Below, in pieces: positions 25,110-33,632 of a DNA stretch of 64,000 nt. The notes under the pieces are model-generated. The model ran no database searches, was not told the DNA's origin, and worked only from the letters and a program-made list of their open reading frames with translations. Each line of letters begins with the position of its first letter. Position 1 is the stretch's first letter. The stretch lies in NCBI RefSeq assembly GCF_934630525.1, contig NZ_CAKTVX010000005.1, positions 1-64,000 of the forward strand. The letters are read 5' to 3'. The stretch is from an uncultured Slackia sp. (lineage in GTDB: Bacteria; Actinomycetota; Coriobacteriia; Coriobacteriales; Eggerthellaceae). Made by a program: the position numbers and the translations under genes.

Positions 25110-26090
25110 TTGGCAGCCACGCCGGACTACTACAAGACGCTCGGGGTTTCCCGCAGCGCCACGGACGAAGAGATTAAGAAGGCCTATCGCAAGCTTGCAC
25201 GCACGAACCACCCCGATGCAGGCGGCGATGAGGAAAAGTTCAAGGAAATCAACGAGGCCTACGAGGTCTTGAGCGATAAGAAGAAGCGCAAGCTTTACGA
25301 CCAATACGGAACCGCCGATGAACAGCGCATTCCCTATGGTTGGGGCGGCGGCGCCGGCGGCGCTGGGGCTTCGGGGTTCGGTGGCTTTGGCAGCTGGGCC
25401 GACATTCTGGACAGCATTCGTCGCGGTGAAGGCGTGGCGGGCGCTGGCGGCTTCAACGTTGATGACATTTTCGGCGGAGGCGGCTTCGGCGGCTCGGGCT
25501 TCGGCGGGCAATATCAGCCGCAGCCCCAAAAGGGCCGCGATATGAACGTGACGCTCAACGTGAGCTTCGACGAGGCATTCAACGGCTGCACCAAGAAGGT
25601 GAGCGTGCGCAACCCCCAGGGCGGCGTCGAAACGCTTGACGTGAAGGTGCCCGCCGGCGCGGTCGATGGTGGCCGCGTGCGCTTCCGCGGCAAGGGTGCT
25701 GCGGGTGCAAATGGGGGCCCGGCCGGCGATTTGCTCGTGACTACGAAAATCAGCGAGCATCCGCTGTATTCGCGCCATGGCGCCGACGTGCTCATGACGG
25801 TGCCCATCACGGTTTCCGAAGCTGCGCTCGGTGCGAAAATCGTGATTCCCGTGCCCGACGGCACGAAGATCCGCGTAAGCGTTCCCGCCGGTTCCCAAGA
25901 CGGCACCGAGCTGAAAATCAGCGGCAAGGGTGCCCCGAACGTGAAGGGCTCGGGCAACGGCGCGTTGCGCATTACGTTCCATGTGGAAATCCCCAAGCAC
26001 ATGACCGAGCAGCAAGAGCAGGCCATGATCGATTTCCAGGCGGCTTGCGAGCATGCGGGCCAAAACGTTCGCGAGCATTTAGGCGTGTAG
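25110..26090 (+). CDS. dnaJ: DnaJ-type co-chaperone without zinc fingers (CbpA-like)
   Basis: J-domain protein of 326 residues: YYKTLGVSRSATDEEIKKAY, the HPD tripeptide (NHPDAGG), a Gly/Phe-rich linker, then two C-terminal beta domains. The four CXXCXGXG zinc motifs of class I DnaJ are absent, so it is class II. AAAAGGAGGTG lies at 25093-25103. A GTG at 25101 overlaps that ribosome site, so the properly spaced TTG at 25110 is the likely start. It delivers substrates to DnaK and stimulates its ATPase. Confidence 0.9.
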   Translation: MAATPDYYKTLGVSRSATDEEIKKAYRKLARTNHPDAGGDEEKFKEINEAYEVLSDKKKRKLYDQYGTADEQRIPYGWGGGAGGAGASGFGGFGSWADILDSIRRGEGVAGAGGFNVDDIFGGGGFGGSGFGGQYQPQPQKGRDMNVTLNVSFDEAFNGCTKKVSVRNPQGGVETLDVKVPAGAVDGGRVRFRGKGAAGANGGPAGDLLVTTKISEHPLYSRHGADVLMTVPITVSEAALGAKIVIPVPDGTKIRVSVPAGSQDGTELKISGKGAPNVKGSGNGALRITFHVEIPKHMTEQQEQAMIDFQAACEHAGQNVREHLGV

Positions 26091-26099
26091 GAGATAGCA

Positions 26100-26477
26100 A
26101 TGGCAGACAGGCACACACCTCTCTATATGATCGGCGTCGCGGCCCAGCTGGCGGGCGTGCACCCTCAAACGCTGCGCATTTACGAGCAAAAGGGCCTCGT
26201 GAGCCCTCAGCGCACGAGCGGCAACACGCGCATGTATTCGCAAGCCGACATCGAGCGCCTTGAGCTTATCAACGAGCTCACGAGTGAGGGCATCAACCTT
26301 GCGGGCGTCATTCGAATTTTGGATTTGAAGGGCCGCCTCGACGAGCGCGATGAGGAAATCGACGACTTGCACAAAAAGGTGCGTCGCCTGGCCGACCGCG
26401 TGCATGAGCTCGAAACGCGCGAAAGCGTGTCGCGCCTCATGCTTCCCGCGAGCACGCAAAACATCGAGGTGCGTTAG
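26100..26477 (+). CDS. hspR: MerR-type heat-shock repressor HspR
   Basis: A 125-residue MerR-family regulator, last gene of the dnaK operon. The winged HTH is clear (YMIGVAAQLAGVHPQTLRIYEQKGLVSPQR ... NTRMYSQADIERLE), followed by a dimerising coiled coil (DERDEEIDDLHKKVRRLADRVHELE). In Streptomyces and Mycobacterium, HspR represses its operon and clpB with DnaK as co-repressor. The canonical HAIR operator was not found upstream of dnaK or clpB; the 7-N7-7 repeat at the dnaK promoter is the candidate instead. Confidence 0.93.
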   Translation: MADRHTPLYMIGVAAQLAGVHPQTLRIYEQKGLVSPQRTSGNTRMYSQADIERLELINELTSEGINLAGVIRILDLKGRLDERDEEIDDLHKKVRRLADRVHELETRESVSRLMLPASTQNIEVR

Positions 26478-26483
26478 CGCGCC

Positions 26484-26516
26484 AACCTGTTAAATGCTCG
26501 TAGCGTTTAACAGGTT
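26484..26516. repeat. Dispersed palindrome, copy 5 (near-consensus)
   Basis: AACCTGTTAAATGCT-CGT-AGCGTTTAACAGGTT followed by TTAT, located between hspR and clpB. Seven bases after the hspR stop, it may act as a partial terminator or attenuator separating clpB expression from the dnaK operon. Confidence 0.85.
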
Positions 26517-26559
26517 TTATTCGAAACCAATTCTCTCCATCTAGGAAGGAGATAGTTTT

Positions 26560-29286
26560 ATGAGACTCGACAAACTTGCAGTAACCGCTCAAGAGGCCTT
26601 CCAGGCCGCTATGGGCATCGCGAGCGACGCCGACACGTCGTCGGTCGAGCCGATTCATCTGCTGAAAGCCCTACTCGATGCGGGCGAGAACAATATTTCG
26701 GCCATCATCAAGCGCGTGGGCGCCGACCCTGCGATGCTTTCGGGCGAAGTCGATAAGGCCATTGCCAATGGTCCCAAGGTCACGGGCGGCGTGATGGGCA
26801 TGCCCCTTCCGTCGCAGGGTCTCATGAACGCCATCGACAACGCGGTGAAGGCCGCCGAAAAGATGGGCGACTCCTACGCGACGAGCGAGCATCTGCTCAT
26901 CGCCCTTACCGAGGACAAGGGCCAGGCGGGCAAGATTCTCAACGGCGCGGGCGTGACGCGCAAAAACATCGAGGAAGCCTACGACGACCTTCGCGGTGAC
27001 ACCCGAGTGACCGACCAGCAGAGCAAAGCCGAGCTCGATGCGCTGAACCAGTACGGCCAAAACCTCACTCAGCAGGCGCGCGAGGGCAAGCTCGATCCGG
27101 TCATCGGCCGTTCCGACGAGATTCGTCGCACCATTCAGGTGCTTTCGCGCCGCACGAAGAACAACCCTGTGCTCATTGGCGAGCCGGGCGTTGGCAAAAC
27201 GGCAATCGTCGAGGGCTTGGCCCAGCGAATCGTTGCGGGCGACGTGCCGTCGAGCCTGAAAGACCACGATGTTATCGCGCTTGACCTGGGCGCTATGGTT
27301 GCGGGCGCGAAGTACCGCGGCGAGTTCGAGGATCGTTTGAAGGCGGTTCTGCGCGAAGTGAAGCAGAGTAACGGCCGCATCATTCTGTTCATCGACGAGC
27401 TGCATACCATCGTGGGCGCTGGTTCCACGGGCGATTCGTCTATGGACGCGGGCAACATGCTCAAGCCCGCATTGGCGCGCGGCGAACTGCATGCCATCGG
27501 CGCGACCACGCTCGACGAGTACCGCAAATACATCGAGAAAGATGCCGCGCTTGAGCGCCGTTTCCAAACGGTGCTCGTGGGCGAGCCCACCGTGGAAGAC
27601 ACCATCGCCATTTTGCGCGGCCTGAAGGAGAAGTACGAAATCCACCATGGCGTGCGCATCACTGATTCGGCGATCGTCGCTGCGGCTGAGCTTTCGAACC
27701 GCTACATTTCCGACCGCTTCCTTCCCGATAAGGCCATCGACCTTATGGACGAAGCTGCCAGCCGCCTGCGCATCGAGATCGACTCCATGCCGCAGGAAAT
27801 CGATGCTGCTCAGCGTAAATATACGCAGATGCAAATTGAGGAGCAGGCGCTCATGAAGGAGAGCGACCCGGCGAGCGCCGAGCGCCTGGAAGAGCTGCGC
27901 AAGCAAATGGCCACGTCGAAAGAATGGCTTGATGCGCGCAAGGCCGAATGGCGCAACGAGAAGGACGTCATCGAGAAGGTACAAACCTTGAAGGCCGATA
28001 TCGATGCGGCCCACGTTGACGAGGAGAAGGCTACGCGTGAAGGCGACCTGGTGAAGGCCTCCGAGATTCGCTATGCGAAGATTCCCGAGTTGCAACGCCA
28101 GCTGGCCGAGGCCGAAGAAGCCGTGAACGCCAAGCAGGGCGACGGCGCCATTTTGAAGGAAGAGGTTTCCGACGAGGAAATCGCCGAAGTCGTGAGCGCG
28201 TGGACGGGCATTCCCGTGTCGAAGATGATGCAGGGCGAAATGGCCAAGCTTGTTGACCTGGAAGACCAGCTGCACAAGCGCGTCGTGGGCCAGGATGAGG
28301 CCGTCTCGGCGGTCGCCGGCGCCATTCGCCGCAATCGCGCGGGGCTTTCCGACCCTGACAGGCCCATTGGCAGCTTCCTGTTCCTGGGCCCCACGGGCGT
28401 TGGCAAAACCGAGCTCGCGAAGGCGCTCGCTGAATACCTGTTCGACACCGAGCGCGCCATGGTGCGTATCGACATGTCTGAATACATGGAGAAGTTCAGC
28501 GTGCAGCGCCTGATCGGTGCCCCTCCGGGATACGTGGGCTATGACGAGGGCGGCCAGCTCACCGAGGCCGTTCGCCGCCGTCCGTATAGCGTGATTCTGC
28601 TCGACGAAATCGAGAAGGCGCACCCCGATGTCTTCAATATTTTGCTGCAGGTGCTCGACGATGGCCGCCTGACCGACGGCCAGGGCCGCGTGGTGAGCTT
28701 CAAGAACGCGATCATCATTATGACGAGCAACATTGGCTCGCAGACGATTCGCGATTTTGCGGCTGACGCACAGGAGGAGGCCAAGGAGCAGGGCGCCACG
28801 ATGGGCGACTTGGTCCAGGATATGATGCAGGCCGATGCCGCTGGCTTTGCGAAGAAGATGGCGGAATTCCAGGCCGCAATGCAGGAGAACCTGCGTGCGA
28901 CCTTCAGGCCCGAGTTCCTGAATCGTATCGACGATGTGATTACGTTCAAGCCGCTTTCGTCCGAGAACATCGAGAGCATTGTTGCTCTGCAGATCAAGGA
29001 CGTGCAGGCGCGTTTGGCCGATCGTCGCATCGAGCTCGATGTGAAACCTGCCGCCATCGAATCGCTTGCCATCGACGGCTTCGATCCGGTGTATGGCGCG
29101 CGTCCGCTGAAGCGTTTGGTGCAGCGTGAGGTCGTTGACCGTGTGGCGAACGAAATCGTCGCCGGCCGCGTGATGGAGGACTCGAAGGTCACCATCGATT
29201 CCGATATCGTCGACGGCTACACCTGCAAGGTCGAAAACCCGCAGGCCGCTTCTGGCGAGCAGACCTACGAGGTGCCCTCTGAATAA
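26560..29286 (+). CDS. clpB: Disaggregase ClpB (Hsp100)
   Basis: AAA+ unfoldase that dissolves aggregates together with DnaK. The 908 residues comprise: Clp N-domain; NBD1 with GEPGVGKT and LFIDELHT; coiled-coil middle domain with the ClpB-typical EEKATREGDL-like helix; NBD2 with GPTGVGKT and ILLDEIEKAHPDVF, arginine finger region RPEFLNRIDD. It is about 45 residues longer than E. coli ClpB. Most of the excess is a charged insertion after TSNIGSQTIRDFA and before RATFRPEFLNRI. AAGGAGAT precedes the start. It follows hspR in the same direction. Confidence 0.96.
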   Translation: MRLDKLAVTAQEAFQAAMGIASDADTSSVEPIHLLKALLDAGENNISAIIKRVGADPAMLSGEVDKAIANGPKVTGGVMGMPLPSQGLMNAIDNAVKAAEKMGDSYATSEHLLIALTEDKGQAGKILNGAGVTRKNIEEAYDDLRGDTRVTDQQSKAELDALNQYGQNLTQQAREGKLDPVIGRSDEIRRTIQVLSRRTKNNPVLIGEPGVGKTAIVEGLAQRIVAGDVPSSLKDHDVIALDLGAMVAGAKYRGEFEDRLKAVLREVKQSNGRIILFIDELHTIVGAGSTGDSSMDAGNMLKPALARGELHAIGATTLDEYRKYIEKDAALERRFQTVLVGEPTVEDTIAILRGLKEKYEIHHGVRITDSAIVAAAELSNRYISDRFLPDKAIDLMDEAASRLRIEIDSMPQEIDAAQRKYTQMQIEEQALMKESDPASAERLEELRKQMATSKEWLDARKAEWRNEKDVIEKVQTLKADIDAAHVDEEKATREGDLVKASEIRYAKIPELQRQLAEAEEAVNAKQGDGAILKEEVSDEEIAEVVSAWTGIPVSKMMQGEMAKLVDLEDQLHKRVVGQDEAVSAVAGAIRRNRAGLSDPDRPIGSFLFLGPTGVGKTELAKALAEYLFDTERAMVRIDMSEYMEKFSVQRLIGAPPGYVGYDEGGQLTEAVRRRPYSVILLDEIEKAHPDVFNILLQVLDDGRLTDGQGRVVSFKNAIIIMTSNIGSQTIRDFAADAQEEAKEQGATMGDLVQDMMQADAAGFAKKMAEFQAAMQENLRATFRPEFLNRIDDVITFKPLSSENIESIVALQIKDVQARLADRRIELDVKPAAIESLAIDGFDPVYGARPLKRLVQREVVDRVANEIVAGRVMEDSKVTIDSDIVDGYTCKVENPQAASGEQTYEVPSE

Positions 29287-29464
29287 AACGGTGCTGGTGC
29301 AGGCGAGGGCTCACGGCGCAACGGGATTCGGCGCGGCGCCTGGACCGCGAGGCTTGTGGCGCAATGCGTGAAGCACGGTGGTGCTGGGCTTGGGCGTAGC
29401 GGTTGGGCTCGAGAGGTTCGGCCGTGGCGCCTGGGTGCAACGAGCGCTCGTGTGATATGCGGAA

Positions 29465-29500
29465 ATGCTCCGTTCGAGAAATCGAGCGGAGCATCTTTTT
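29465..29500. terminator. Terminator of clpB
   Basis: ATGCTCCGTTCGA-GAAA-TCGAGCGGAGCAT, a 13-bp stem with one G-U pair and a GNRA loop, followed by CTTTTT. It abuts the end of the convergent LuxR-type gene. Confidence 0.85.
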
Positions 29501-31058
29501 ACGATGAGGCGGGTGCGTTCTTGCTCGAATCCTGCTCAGCTTCTACTCCAAGCATGTCGAACAGCTCCTGGCGCGTATGGATGTCGAGCTTCTGATAGAT
29601 GTGGCGAACGTGGGCCTTTGCCGTGCCGTTCGCGATGAACAGCTCGCGCTCGATGATGCCGACGGTCTTGCGCTGCCCAAGGAGCAAGAGCACCTCTTCT
29701 TCTCGCGTCGACAACTTGTATTCACGCGCGACGGCCGCTACGCGCGTTGCGAGTTCGTGCTTCTTTTCGGCGGGCGATTTCTCTCGCGGTTCCGCTGCGG
29801 GGTTTGCTTGCTCTTCGGGCACAACCGGAACGGCGCCCCAATTGCTCGAAAGCTCCTTTTCCGACATGAAAATCATCGTAGCGGCAACGATGGAAATGAC
29901 CGCAAGCGTGCTCGTAATAACCTCGACGTTCGCGGGAACAACGCCGATTGACCCCAGTGCTTGGCTCGTGTCGCGGCCGAGCAGCATGAAAATCTGCCGA
30001 ACGCCGCGCTCGATGCCGAAGAGCCAGATGGGCGAGGCACCATAGCGATAGCAGATGCTGGTCATGATGATCATGATGAGTATCGACTGCATGGTGTAGC
30101 CGGCGGAGATACAGAATGAGCTCACCGATTCGCTGAACAAATTGAATGCGGGAAGCAGCAGGAATGCCGCCACGGTAATAGGCAGCGCCCCTTGGTAGAT
30201 GAGCCCAAAATCGAAATGCTTTCCGCGAATGCTTACGCCAAGGAAAATCGCGAGCGCGGCGAAGAGCGTTCCAGGCGACGAGTGCGGGCCGAACCCTCCT
30301 GAATAGGAGCGCATTTCAAGGAGGCCGTAGGCGAATGCGTATGCGGCCATAAGGAATACGGCTTTCCAAGGAACGGAAAAGCCAGTCGCTTCGCGATGAG
30401 CGGGCCGATCCGATTTCGAGATATGCAGAAGTGCCGAATGGGCGCAGAGCAGGGAGACGAGCGGAAGAAGCGCCGTCATAACGAAGAGCCATTCGAATTT
30501 AAAGCCTTCATATATATAAATGACGAGTGCTCCCGCCACGATGGAAAGCGAATAATAGGCCGCAACGCGAAATGGGTTGAGGCTGCCGTAAATTTCGCTC
30601 CATATGACGATCATGAGCGCGATGCCCACGCCGCCAATGATTCCCGATGCCGTTCCAAGTTCGGCTGCGATATTCGGCGCGTAGAATGCCGAAAACGAGA
30701 GCGTCGTAGACGCAGTGAGTAAAACGCCCGTTATGGTAAGAGCGTTGCGTCGGCCAACGAGTGTCTTGATTTTGTTGGCGAAAATCGCGCATAGCACCAC
30801 GGTGAACACCATGATCGAGTCGAAAAGGTCGCGAGGTGTCGCCATGTCGAAGGGAAAAGGCACGAACGTGCCCACGAAAGCGATTTCGATCCAAGCTCGA
30901 TAGACGCCGAGGCCCAAGAAGGCAAGCGGCACCATGGGGATACACCCGAATAGCAACGAGTCTTTGGGCTCTTCGACTAGACTTTCGTCCAGCTCATCAC
31001 AATTGTCGTTTTTTATAGGTTCAATTTCATGCGTATTGCACGGCGTTTGTTTCGGCAC
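29499..31058 (-). CDS. LuxR-family regulator with polytopic membrane domain (second copy)
   Basis: A 519-residue paralogue in design of the gene at 18335: a cytosolic N-terminal lead, about twelve hydrophobic helices, an Ala/Glu/Pro linker and a C-terminal LuxR HTH (LSTREEEVLLLLGQRKTVGIIERELF ... GTAKAHVRHIYQKLDI). The start is a GTG at 31058 preceded by GGGGAGGG. It is divergent from the second Tat flavoprotein and likely controls it, probably through the inverted repeat at 31121-31140. Confidence 0.87.
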   Translation of the reverse strand: MPKQTPCNTHEIEPIKNDNCDELDESLVEEPKDSLLFGCIPMVPLAFLGLGVYRAWIEIAFVGTFVPFPFDMATPRDLFDSIMVFTVVLCAIFANKIKTLVGRRNALTITGVLLTASTTLSFSAFYAPNIAAELGTASGIIGGVGIALMIVIWSEIYGSLNPFRVAAYYSLSIVAGALVIYIYEGFKFEWLFVMTALLPLVSLLCAHSALLHISKSDRPAHREATGFSVPWKAVFLMAAYAFAYGLLEMRSYSGGFGPHSSPGTLFAALAIFLGVSIRGKHFDFGLIYQGALPITVAAFLLLPAFNLFSESVSSFCISAGYTMQSILIMIIMTSICYRYGASPIWLFGIERGVRQIFMLLGRDTSQALGSIGVVPANVEVITSTLAVISIVAATMIFMSEKELSSNWGAVPVVPEEQANPAAEPREKSPAEKKHELATRVAAVAREYKLSTREEEVLLLLGQRKTVGIIERELFIANGTAKAHVRHIYQKLDIHTRQELFDMLGVEAEQDSSKNAPASS

Positions 31059-31120
31059 AATCCCTCCCCGATAGTGCGTTCGAGAACTATTTTTGCACGT
31101 CGGCCGAGGGTTATATAGGG

Positions 31121-31140
31121 GGGTTATAGAAAAATAACCC
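31121..31140. promoter_or_regulatory. Candidate operator in divergent regulator/flavoprotein region
   Basis: GGGTTAT-N6-ATAACCC, perfect 7-base arms. A further half-site AGGGTTAT lies at 31107-31114, with an AT-rich TATAAA directly to the right (31141-31146). Binding by the adjacent LuxR-type regulator is plausible but unproven. Confidence 0.4.
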
Positions 31141-31269
31141 TATAAAATCGACTTCGGTCGATGCTTCGCCTCTTGTTCCAGCCTAGATTTCGGGGGGTTC
31201 CGAAGGGGAACGGCGGTGGTCTGTCCGAGTGAGAGCGGGCCGCCAACGAGAAACAACAGGAGGGATATC

Positions 31270-32880
31270 ATGGAACTTTCACGTCGCGATTTGTTTAAAT
31301 TCGGCGGCATCGCAGCCGTTGGGGCGGCCGGTGCAGGCATGCTCGCGGGCTGTGCTCCGTCGGGCGGGTCGTCGAAGGGCGCTTCGACCACCGCTTCTAA
31401 AGATGCCGACGGTTTGCCGAGCTTCTTCCAGGCCCCCGAAGCCATCAAAGACGTCAAAGAAACGAAGGAATTCGACGTGGTCGTAATTGGCGCAGGTGCC
31501 GCAGGCGTGCCATGCGCGCTGGCCGCCGCCGACGCGGGCGCGAAGGTTGCGCTCATTCAGAAAGAGAGCCAGGCGGTTTCTCAGGGCAATACGTGCGACT
31601 CGCTCGAGGCTTCCACGAGCGCTGCTGGCAAGGCGGCTGTGATGTCGTGGCTCACCGAACAGTGCGCATGGCGTTCGCACCGCGATCAGCTCGAGCTGTG
31701 GGCGAACAATTCTGGCGAAGCCCTGCATTGGTTGTGGGACAAGGCAACCGAAGCTGGCTGCCAAGTCGTCGACACCACCAAGAAATGGACGAGCAATATC
31801 TCGGTTATTGACGAACAGCCTGTTTCCTACTTCGCATTTGATTTTGGTCCGAAGCCCTACAACACCGGCAACGGCATGCGCGATCTGTGCGATTACTACA
31901 ACGGAAAAGACGGCCTGGAGATTTTCTATTCCTGCCCCGCAGAGCAGCTCGTGAAAGACGGCGATAAAGTCGTGGGCGTCATCTGCAAAGATGGCAGCGA
32001 CTACGTGCAATTCAATGCGAAAAACGGCGTCGTTGTCGCAACGGGCGACTACACCAACGACGACGAGATGATGGCCTACTACAATCCTGATATGGCGCAC
32101 CTCGATCGCAAAGAGACCAACAAGACTGGCGATGGCCAGAAGATGATGGTATGGGCGGGCGGCCGCATGGAAAGCGTGTGCGGATCCAAGGTTCAGCACG
32201 ACTTCGATGCTGGCCCGGGTTCCATGGCCGACATGCCGTTCCTGACCGTGAAAAATGACGGCACCCGTTTCTGCAATGAGGCGCGCAGCGCCATGGCCTA
32301 TAACGGCAACTTCCTTACGAGCGAGGAAGACAACGGCTATTACACGCAGGTGTTTGACTCGAACTACATGACCGACTGCGCCGACTGGCCGGGCAAGCTC
32401 TATGATCCCGAGGCAATTAAGGCTTACATGCCTGAAGAGCCGGGCGAGAAGACGGGCGTGTATCCCGATTTGGCCGCGACTTTCAAGGCCGACACCATCG
32501 AGGAACTCGGCAAGAAGCTTGGCCTCACCGATGTGGACGCGTTTGTGAAGACGGTTGCTCGCTATAACGAACTCGTCGATGCTGGCGTTGACGAGGACAT
32601 GGGCAAGCCCGCCAAGTGGCTGAAGCCTATCAAGCAGGCCCCCTTCTATGGCATCCATCGCCACATTCGCCTGTCCACCATCGTTCATGGCGTGAACGTC
32701 AATGGCGAGATGCAGGTGCTCGACAAGGACGGCAACCCCATCGAGGGCCTGTACTCCATCGGCAACTGCGCCGGCAACTTCTTCGGCAGCCCCGACTATC
32801 CCATGGACTTGCCCGGCCTTTCTCTCGGCCGTTGCCATACCCAGGGTTATGTTGTTGGCAAGATGCTCGGCTCCAAGTAA
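31270..32880 (+). CDS. Tat-exported FAD-dependent reductase (second copy)
   Basis: A 536-residue flavoprotein of the fumarate reductase/urocanate reductase superfamily. Twin-arginine signal SRRDLFKFGG (4-13), lipobox LAGC (C28) and FAD motif GAGAAG (74-79). As in the copy at 20065, the C-terminal substrate/FAD region reads GLYSIGNCAGNFFGSPDYP ... LSLGRCHTQGYV instead of the fumarate reductase HGxNRLGG motif, so fumarate is unlikely as substrate. The two enzymes are clearly different in sequence and probably have different acceptors. CAGGAGGG precedes ATG 31270. Electron donor genes are not adjacent. Confidence 0.87.
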   Translation: MELSRRDLFKFGGIAAVGAAGAGMLAGCAPSGGSSKGASTTASKDADGLPSFFQAPEAIKDVKETKEFDVVVIGAGAAGVPCALAAADAGAKVALIQKESQAVSQGNTCDSLEASTSAAGKAAVMSWLTEQCAWRSHRDQLELWANNSGEALHWLWDKATEAGCQVVDTTKKWTSNISVIDEQPVSYFAFDFGPKPYNTGNGMRDLCDYYNGKDGLEIFYSCPAEQLVKDGDKVVGVICKDGSDYVQFNAKNGVVVATGDYTNDDEMMAYYNPDMAHLDRKETNKTGDGQKMMVWAGGRMESVCGSKVQHDFDAGPGSMADMPFLTVKNDGTRFCNEARSAMAYNGNFLTSEEDNGYYTQVFDSNYMTDCADWPGKLYDPEAIKAYMPEEPGEKTGVYPDLAATFKADTIEELGKKLGLTDVDAFVKTVARYNELVDAGVDEDMGKPAKWLKPIKQAPFYGIHRHIRLSTIVHGVNVNGEMQVLDKDGNPIEGLYSIGNCAGNFFGSPDYPMDLPGLSLGRCHTQGYVVGKMLGSK

Positions 32881-32952
32881 TCGCTGCTTGAACAATTCGC
32901 ATCGCTTTTCATGCGGCACCCCTCCCATACGGTCGCGTGCAAAAGCAATCCA

Positions 32953-32986
32953 GGCCCCGTTCGGCGTTGTCCGGACGGGGCTTTTC
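32953..32986 (+). terminator. Intrinsic terminator of flavoprotein gene
   Basis: GCCCCGTTCGG / CCGGACGGGGC (one G-T pair) with a six-base loop, followed by TTTTCTTG. Confidence 0.8.
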
Positions 32987-33059
32987 TTGTTTGGGGGGCG
33001 TCGGTTTAAGTTGGCAATGGCTCAAAAAGGAATCGAAACCGAGGGTAACTTTTTGCTTG

Positions 33060-33084
33060 TATATACCCCATGGGGGTATATAAT
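33060..33084 (+). promoter_or_regulatory. CsoR operator overlapping the csoR-copA promoter
   Basis: Palindrome TATATACCCC-ATG-GGGGTATATA (33060-33082). It overlaps a consensus TATAAT -10 box (33079-33084). The C4/G4 core flanked by TA-rich arms is the known CsoR operator type. Repressor bound here would block the promoter until Cu(I) releases it. Confidence 0.88.
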
Positions 33085-33160
33085 GCGTATCGTGCAATGC
33101 AGGACGGGGAGCGAGGCCCTCTTCTTCCTACATTCGTGCCTTTTAAGGAATGGAGCCGCC

Positions 33161-33472
33161 ATGGCCGAAGAGATGAAACAGTGCTGTGCGTGCCGGCATA
33201 AGGAAACCGAGCGCGCCGATGAACTGCAACGCGATTTGACCAAGCGCTTGAATCGTGCGATTGGCCAGCTCAATGGCGTGAAAGACATGATTGCCGACAA
33301 TCGCTACTGCGGAGATGTGCTCGTGCAGCTCGTGGCGGCGGAATCGGCCGTGCATCGTATTGCCGAAATCGTTTTGCAAGACCACATGGAAACATGCGTG
33401 GTCGAGCAGGTGCGTGCCGGCAACGTTGAGGTGGTCGATGAGGCCATGCGACTCATCAAGAAATTCATGTAG
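33161..33472 (+). CDS. csoR: Copper-sensing repressor CsoR
   Basis: A 103-residue, all-helical metal-sensing repressor. The Cu(I) ligand pattern C-H-C is visible: Cys50 (RYCGDVLVQL) and His75/Cys79 (DHMETC). The core RLNRAIGQLNGVKDMI is the family signature. A Cys-rich N-terminus (KQCCACRHKE) might bind additional metal. It is first gene of the copper operon, with copA about 160 bases downstream and its own operator upstream. Confidence 0.92.
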   Translation: MAEEMKQCCACRHKETERADELQRDLTKRLNRAIGQLNGVKDMIADNRYCGDVLVQLVAAESAVHRIAEIVLQDHMETCVVEQVRAGNVEVVDEAMRLIKKFM

Positions 33473-33632
33473 CCGCAAAGAGCCAACTGATGAAAAACTA
33501 AGCGCGGCCTCGTGGTACAGATTGCCCTGAAGACTCCGCCCGCCCGAGAGGAGCGGCCTTGTGGCCGTGACTGAGGGTAGGCGGGTTCTGAAAGGCGGGA
33601 TGTCCGCGAGGGCGTGCTGGCCGGGAGCAAAT

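Noticed and set aside
26477..26560. HAIR operator before clpB
   Set aside because: The short gap holds only the dispersed palindrome and the clpB ribosome site; no CTTGAGT/ACTCAAG pair is present.
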